A DNA stretch of 48,870 bases. Source: an uncultured Chthonomonadaceae bacterium (lineage in GTDB: Bacteria > Armatimonadota > Fimbriimonadia > Fimbriimonadales > Fimbriimonadaceae). Below, one piece after another: positions 45,164 to 48,870 of the stretch (positions are counted from its first letter, which is position 1; each line of letters begins with the position of its first letter). Position numbers and translations under genes: made by a program. A model generated the notes under the pieces. The model was given only the letters and a program-made list of their open reading frames with translations, was not told the origin of the DNA and did not search any database. The stretch is taken from NCBI GenBank assembly GCA_946479035.1, contig CAMLDW010000015.1:1-48870 (forward strand). Direction: 5' to 3'.

Positions 45164-45169
45164 TACAAT
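45164..45169 (+). promoter_or_regulatory. -10 box, TACAAT, leaderless type
   Basis: 6 nt before ATG 45176. Confidence 0.5.
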
Positions 45170-45175
45170 AGGCGT

Positions 45176-45976
45176 ATGACCGCCACGCTCTTCCTCGCCG
45201 TCGCCCTCGGGCGCACCGCGTTCGACACCGTCAAGCTCAACCTCCCTTCAGGGACGAAGCTGACCTACTCCTCGACGGTCAAGGCCGTCGCCGATGCGAT
45301 GGGCCAGACCTTCAACACCACGACGACCGCCAAACAGGTCTACGAGGTCACTGGGATAGAGGACGGTTGGATGCGCATCAAGCAGACCACGACGGAGTAC
45401 AAGCTGGACTCCGATTCGCCGTTCGCGGCCAGCCTTCCCGACGTCAAGGGAATGGCGATCAGCTCGCTCGTCGGGCCGACCCGCAAGGTCAAGGACTGGA
45501 AGATCGCGGAACGAGGAGGGCTGACGCAAGAGCAGGCTGAGGTCATGGCCGGCGGCGCGGCGGCGGAGATGGAGATCGGCCTGGACGGCCTCATGTTCCC
45601 AGAGGGCGACCTGGCCAAGGGCACGAAGTGGGAGCTTGAGCATTCGCCATCTGGCACGGGGATGGGCGGGATGAAGGCGGTGACGACCGGCAAGGTGAAG
45701 ACGGCCTACGAAGTGCTCGACGTGACGGGTTCCGGAAAGGACCAGGTCGCGGTGATCACGGCGCGGACGCAGGGCTCGTACAAGATGGAGATCACGACGC
45801 CGGACGGCGGCACGTTCGCCTTGGACGTCAAGATCGAAAACACGCAGAAGTACACGGTGCGGACCAGCGACGGCGTGGTGACGAAGATGCAGTCGGCCGG
45901 CACACAGACTCTGGGATCGGACTTCGGCGAGTTCACGTCCAAGTCGGAGTCGACCACCGAGCTCGCAAAGGCCTGA
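45176..45976 (+). CDS. Hypothetical exported beta-rich protein
   Basis: A protein of 266 residues. The short hydrophobic start (MTATLFLAVALGR) may be a signal sequence. The body is Thr/Gly-rich with alternating strands (LPSGTKLTYSSTVKAVADAMGQ, KTAYEVLDVTGSGKDQVAVI), like many exported proteins of unknown function. The frame is also open upstream, but ATG 45176 with TACAAT 6 nt before it is the better start. It ends 2 bases before the DUF1287 gene. Confidence 0.7.
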   Translation: MTATLFLAVALGRTAFDTVKLNLPSGTKLTYSSTVKAVADAMGQTFNTTTTAKQVYEVTGIEDGWMRIKQTTTEYKLDSDSPFAASLPDVKGMAISSLVGPTRKVKDWKIAERGGLTQEQAEVMAGGAAAEMEIGLDGLMFPEGDLAKGTKWELEHSPSGTGMGGMKAVTTGKVKTAYEVLDVTGSGKDQVAVITARTQGSYKMEITTPDGGTFALDVKIENTQKYTVRTSDGVVTKMQSAGTQTLGSDFGEFTSKSESTTELAKA

Positions 45977-45978
45977 GC

Positions 45979-46500
45979 ATGCTCGGCGTGTTCCCGTTGA
46001 TCGCGCTGATGAGCCCGCTCGACCGGGTGATGGCCGGTCTGCACGAGCAGTTGATGGCGCCGGCCGTCTACGACGCGACTTATCGGCGCATCGCGTACCC
46101 CGGCGGGGACGTCGCCTTCGAGCGCGGCGCGTGCACGGACGTCGTTGTGCGCTCTTTCCGTCGCGCGGGATACGACCTGCAGGCCCTTGTGCACGAGGAC
46201 CGCTTGCAGCGCGGCATGGCGACGGACACGAACATCGACCACCGGCGGGTGAAGGGCCTTGCGCTCTACTTTTCGCACCGCTGGGCTACGCTGCCTTTGG
46301 CCGCCGTCGCCGGAGGCTGGAAGCCGGGGGACGTGGTCTGCTGGGTCCTGGACAGCGGTCGCGACCACACGGGCGTCGTTTCGGACCGCATGGGCCGGTC
46401 AGGACTGCCTTTGGTGGTGCACAACCTTTCTCGGACGCGTGAAGAGGACGTGCTCGCGAAGTGGAAGATCGTTGGGCACTACCGGTGCCCTCTGCGGTGA
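45979..46500 (+). CDS. DUF1287 protein (NlpC/P60-like fold)
   Basis: A protein of 173 residues. The DUF1287 core is clear: YDATYRRIAYPGGDVAFERG, ACTDVVVRSFRRAGYDLQ, the KPGDVVCWVLDSGRDHTGVV segment and VVHNLSR. The Cys in GACTD and the His in RDHTG are the likely catalytic pair, as in cysteine peptidases of the NlpC/P60 type, so cell-wall or peptide hydrolysis is possible. A weak hydrophobic start may be a signal. It lies 2 bases after the previous gene. Confidence 0.82.
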   Translation: MLGVFPLIALMSPLDRVMAGLHEQLMAPAVYDATYRRIAYPGGDVAFERGACTDVVVRSFRRAGYDLQALVHEDRLQRGMATDTNIDHRRVKGLALYFSHRWATLPLAAVAGGWKPGDVVCWVLDSGRDHTGVVSDRMGRSGLPLVVHNLSRTREEDVLAKWKIVGHYRCPLR

Positions 46501-46545
46501 GCAAGGCAGAGGGTTGAAGGATGTTTGTGCTCAGTCTCTCAGCCG

Positions 46546-47457
46546 TCAACCTGCCGCCATGCGTTTGAGCTCTTCGCTAAGCGCCTCCCAGACCTGCAGT
46601 GCGCCCGGAAACGGATTGCCATGGCCCTCTTCCACCTTGACGTGTAGCCCGAAGGCTTTGCTGCAGAAGAGGAACTGGACAGTCTTGGAACTCTGCATCG
46701 TTACTAGTACGTCAGCAGCGATCTCTGGCCCGCGCATCCCATAGTCATTGAACATCTTTCCTTGCAGGACTGGTGCGACCAAGAGGAGCGTGCGCAGCTT
46801 GATAAAGTCAGCTGCTGGCACCGACTTAGATTCACCAAGTAACTGAAGGACTGGGCTGAAGTTGTTCTGGCCGGAGACCTTGACGCGCTGATAGGTCGCG
46901 CCCCTTGCAGCGCCTAGGTTTGCGTATGTGCCGTCGCCGAAGCGTTCGTCCCACGCGGCAAGGCAGTCCTCTTCGGTAGTTACAAGGCCTGGGAGATCGG
47001 AGAACGGCTGTCCACCCGGCATGTCGGTCCCGCCGATGGCTTTGTCGTTGAGCGCGATATCCAGCAGGTGGCACGAGTAACAGGTCACGATGCCGACAGT
47101 AGTGCGCCCCTTTTTGAAGCGGAGCACGTGGTCGGGATGGAGCAGACACATGGTTAGCGACTCAAAGTGCGGAGTTTGCAAGACGGTTGCGAGCAAAGAC
47201 GGTGTGCCCGAAGGGACGTCATGCTCGGGGCCAGCAGGGTGCAAGGTCCACTTGCCGACGCGGAACGAGCCCTCGTCCGCAGTTTCAACTGGGTACACGC
47301 GCTGGAAGGTAACGGACTCAGGGTGCAGGAACGCATCCATGCCGTCCTTGCCCAGGTGCTGTTCGTCGAAAAGCATCGAAGCCTGTTGTGGCCGAAGACG
47401 ATTCTGCTGGGGGCCCCCGATGGGGAGCGCGAGAAGCACAAGGAGGATCGCTGTCAT
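46546..47457 (-). CDS. Exported protein with one CxxCH haem motif
   Basis: A protein of 303 residues from ATG 47457, with GGAG about 11 nt upstream; GTG 47472 is an alternative. A signal peptide (MTAILLVLLALPIGG) is followed by a sequence with a single c-haem motif in GIVTCYSCHLLDIALND at about residue 130. No family is recognised. It may be a monohaem electron carrier. It is convergent with the DUF1287 gene. Confidence 0.7.
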   Translation of the reverse strand: MTAILLVLLALPIGGPQQNRLRPQQASMLFDEQHLGKDGMDAFLHPESVTFQRVYPVETADEGSFRVGKWTLHPAGPEHDVPSGTPSLLATVLQTPHFESLTMCLLHPDHVLRFKKGRTTVGIVTCYSCHLLDIALNDKAIGGTDMPGGQPFSDLPGLVTTEEDCLAAWDERFGDGTYANLGAARGATYQRVKVSGQNNFSPVLQLLGESKSVPAADFIKLRTLLLVAPVLQGKMFNDYGMRGPEIAADVLVTMQSSKTVQFLFCSKAFGLHVKVEEGHGNPFPGALQVWEALSEELKRMAAG

Positions 47458-47634
47458 GTTGGGACTCTCCACGTTCTAGCCGTCGTTCAGGTTACCGAAT
47501 CCCCCGACGCGCCAACTTCGCAAACGAAGTCGTCACGAAGAAGACGGAAAGGCGAAAGGCTGGTGGAAAGGGCGCCGAATAGGCTCAAATCGCCCCCTTC
47601 AGGCCCAGGGCCTGCCTAGCGGCCCGAAAAGTGC

Positions 47635-47640
47635 CATAAT
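47635..47640 (+). promoter_or_regulatory. Possible -10 box of the DEAD-box gene
   Basis: CATAAT, about 40 bases before ATG 47680. No -35 or ribosome site is clear. The 200-base gap also holds small palindromes (acttcgcaaacgaagt at about 47515-47530; caggcccagggcctg at about 47600-47614). Confidence 0.35.
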
Positions 47641-47679
47641 AGGAACGTCCGGTCGACTTCCAACCTTTCCCGGACCCTT

Positions 47680-48867
47680 ATGGAACCCCTAAAAACCCCA
47701 TCGGGCTTTGACGCCCTGGGCCTACCCGATTTCATCGTCAACAAGATCAGCCGCAAAGGCTTCACGACCCCCACGCCGATCCAGCGAGAGGCGATCCCTC
47801 TCGTCCTAGACGGCGCGGACTTGGTCGGGCTCGCACAGACCGGCACGGGCAAGACGCTCGCTTTTGCCGCCCCAATGGCGGCGACGCTGCGGCGCGGAGA
47901 GCTCGGACTCGTGCTCGCCCCCACCCGGGAGCTTGCGCTGCAGATCGAAGAGGTCTTCATCGAGCTCGGCGTCCACACGGCGCTGCTCGTCGGCGGAACG
48001 CCGATCAAGCCCCAGATCACCGCGCTCAAGCGGTACCCCGACGTCGTGGTGGCGACGCCCGGACGACTCATCGACCACCTCGAGCACCGCACGATCGATC
48101 TGCGCTGCGTCGCGATGCTCGTCTTGGACGAGGCGGACCGGATGCTAGACATCGGCTTCGCGCCAGCGATCAAGCGGATCGTGCGCGAGACGCCGGACGA
48201 CCGGCAGACCATGCTTTTTTCAGCGACGTTCGGCAAGGACGTCGAGGCGATGGCCTCGCAGTACCTCTACGACCCGGTGCGGGTCGAGGTCGAGCGCGCT
48301 GGCTCGGCTGCCAAGGACGTGGAGCACGAGCTGATCGTCATCGAGCAGGACGAGAAGACCGCGGTGCTCAAACGGATCCTCAACGACTTTCGCGGAACGG
48401 TGCTCGTCTTCTCACGCACGCGCCACGGTGCGCGCCGGCTTGCGAAGATCGTGCGCAACTACGGGCACACCGCCGCAGAACTGCACGCGGACCGGACCCT
48501 GGACCAGCGGCGCGCCGCGCTGCAAGGCTTCAAGGACGGGGCGTACCGCGTCCTGGTGGCGACGGACATCGCCGCCCGCGGGATCGACGTCAAGGAGATC
48601 GGCATGGTGCTAAACTTCGACGTTCCCAAGAGCGCGGAGGACTACGTGCACCGGATCGGCCGGACCGGCCGGGCCGGTTCTACCGGCCTCGCGGTGACGC
48701 TCGCGACGCCAGAGCAGGGAAGCGAGGTGCAGGGGATCGAGAAGTTCATCCGGTTCTCGCTGCCCGTTTCCAAGCGCTCGTCTGCGACGCTCTCGTCGCC
48801 CGTCAAGCGCGCGAAGTCGCGTTCTCGCCAGCCGCAGCGGCGGTTCAGGCGCGCGTCTGTGGCGTAG
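47680..48867 (+). CDS. DEAD-box RNA helicase (RhlE-like)
   Basis: A protein of 395 residues, complete. Motifs in order: the Q-motif (FTTPTPIQREAIP), I AQTGTGKT, Ia APTRELALQ, Ib TPGRL, II VLDEADRM, III SATF, IV VLVFSRTR, V ATDIAARGIDV and VI HRIGRTGRAG. Motif II reads DEAD, as the family name requires. The C-terminal tail is Arg/Ser-rich (SKRSSATLSSPVKRAKSRSR...), typical of RNA-binding extensions. It remodels RNA in an ATP-dependent way, for instance in ribosome assembly or mRNA decay. Confidence 0.95.
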   Translation: MEPLKTPSGFDALGLPDFIVNKISRKGFTTPTPIQREAIPLVLDGADLVGLAQTGTGKTLAFAAPMAATLRRGELGLVLAPTRELALQIEEVFIELGVHTALLVGGTPIKPQITALKRYPDVVVATPGRLIDHLEHRTIDLRCVAMLVLDEADRMLDIGFAPAIKRIVRETPDDRQTMLFSATFGKDVEAMASQYLYDPVRVEVERAGSAAKDVEHELIVIEQDEKTAVLKRILNDFRGTVLVFSRTRHGARRLAKIVRNYGHTAAELHADRTLDQRRAALQGFKDGAYRVLVATDIAARGIDVKEIGMVLNFDVPKSAEDYVHRIGRTGRAGSTGLAVTLATPEQGSEVQGIEKFIRFSLPVSKRSSATLSSPVKRAKSRSRQPQRRFRRASVA

Positions 48868-48870
48868 GCC

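Overview
The window is GC-rich, densely packed bacterial chromosome, carrying genes on both strands with short or overlapping gaps. It looks like core and housekeeping DNA (dnaB, gcvT, ahcY, groES-groEL, ada, a DEAD-box helicase) mixed with many exported or poorly characterised proteins. I see no rRNA, tRNA, CRISPR array, prophage or insertion sequence. An exported barrel-like protein ending in Phe suggests a diderm cell, and several secreted proteins with CxxCH haem motifs suggest respiratory metabolism. The gene mix would fit Armatimonadota (Fimbriimonas-like) or a similar little-studied phylum, but that placement is a guess.

Layout. 1-6.0 kb: a gene tail, a large exported TPR protein, a Clp_N-acetyltransferase fusion, and a DUF559 nuclease-like gene between inverted palindromic repeats. 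6.1-9.3 kb: dnaB, a cytochrome P460-like lipoprotein, and an acetoin-utilisation/histone-deacetylase-type enzyme. 9.4-13.2 kb: a tight operon of a UbiA prenyltransferase, a small membrane protein, an FAD amine oxidase and an amidohydrolase, ending at an intrinsic terminator. 13.3-16.9 kb: a reverse-strand operon of zinc-ribbon/TPR, TPR and PilZ proteins. 17.0-20.0 kb: gcvT, a small unknown gene, and ahcY behind an SAH riboswitch, which is one-carbon and methyl-cycle metabolism. 20.0-23.8 kb: a drug-efflux cluster (DHA2 MFS pump, HlyD/EmrA adaptor, MarR regulator). 23.8-28.8 kb: a serpin, groESL, a DUF347 membrane protein and an outer-membrane-like protein. 29.1-32.5 kb: an exported VWA protein, a reaction-centre-type cytochrome c family protein and a zinc-ribbon protein. 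32.5-36.0 kb: a RedB-like thioredoxin-fold protein, a membrane histidine kinase and an HD-GYP response regulator. 36.3-41 kb: small enzymes and binding proteins (two VOC, DinB, RidA, cupin, dienelactone hydrolase, fatty-acid-hydroxylase family). 41-48.9 kb: ada, an MsbA-like ABC exporter, exported DUF3500 and DUF1287 proteins, a monohaem-like protein and a DEAD-box helicase.

Two regulatory themes stand out. First, a TANNNT-like -10 box lies 6-7 nt (once 8 nt) upstream of the start codon at about thirteen genes, most of them without a Shine-Dalgarno sequence. This predicts common leaderless transcription and was used here to choose several starts. Second, the ahcY leader is a textbook SAH riboswitch whose pseudoknot strand is also the 5' arm of an intrinsic terminator, so the switch mechanism can be read from the sequence. 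PilZ and HD-GYP proteins suggest c-di-GMP signalling.
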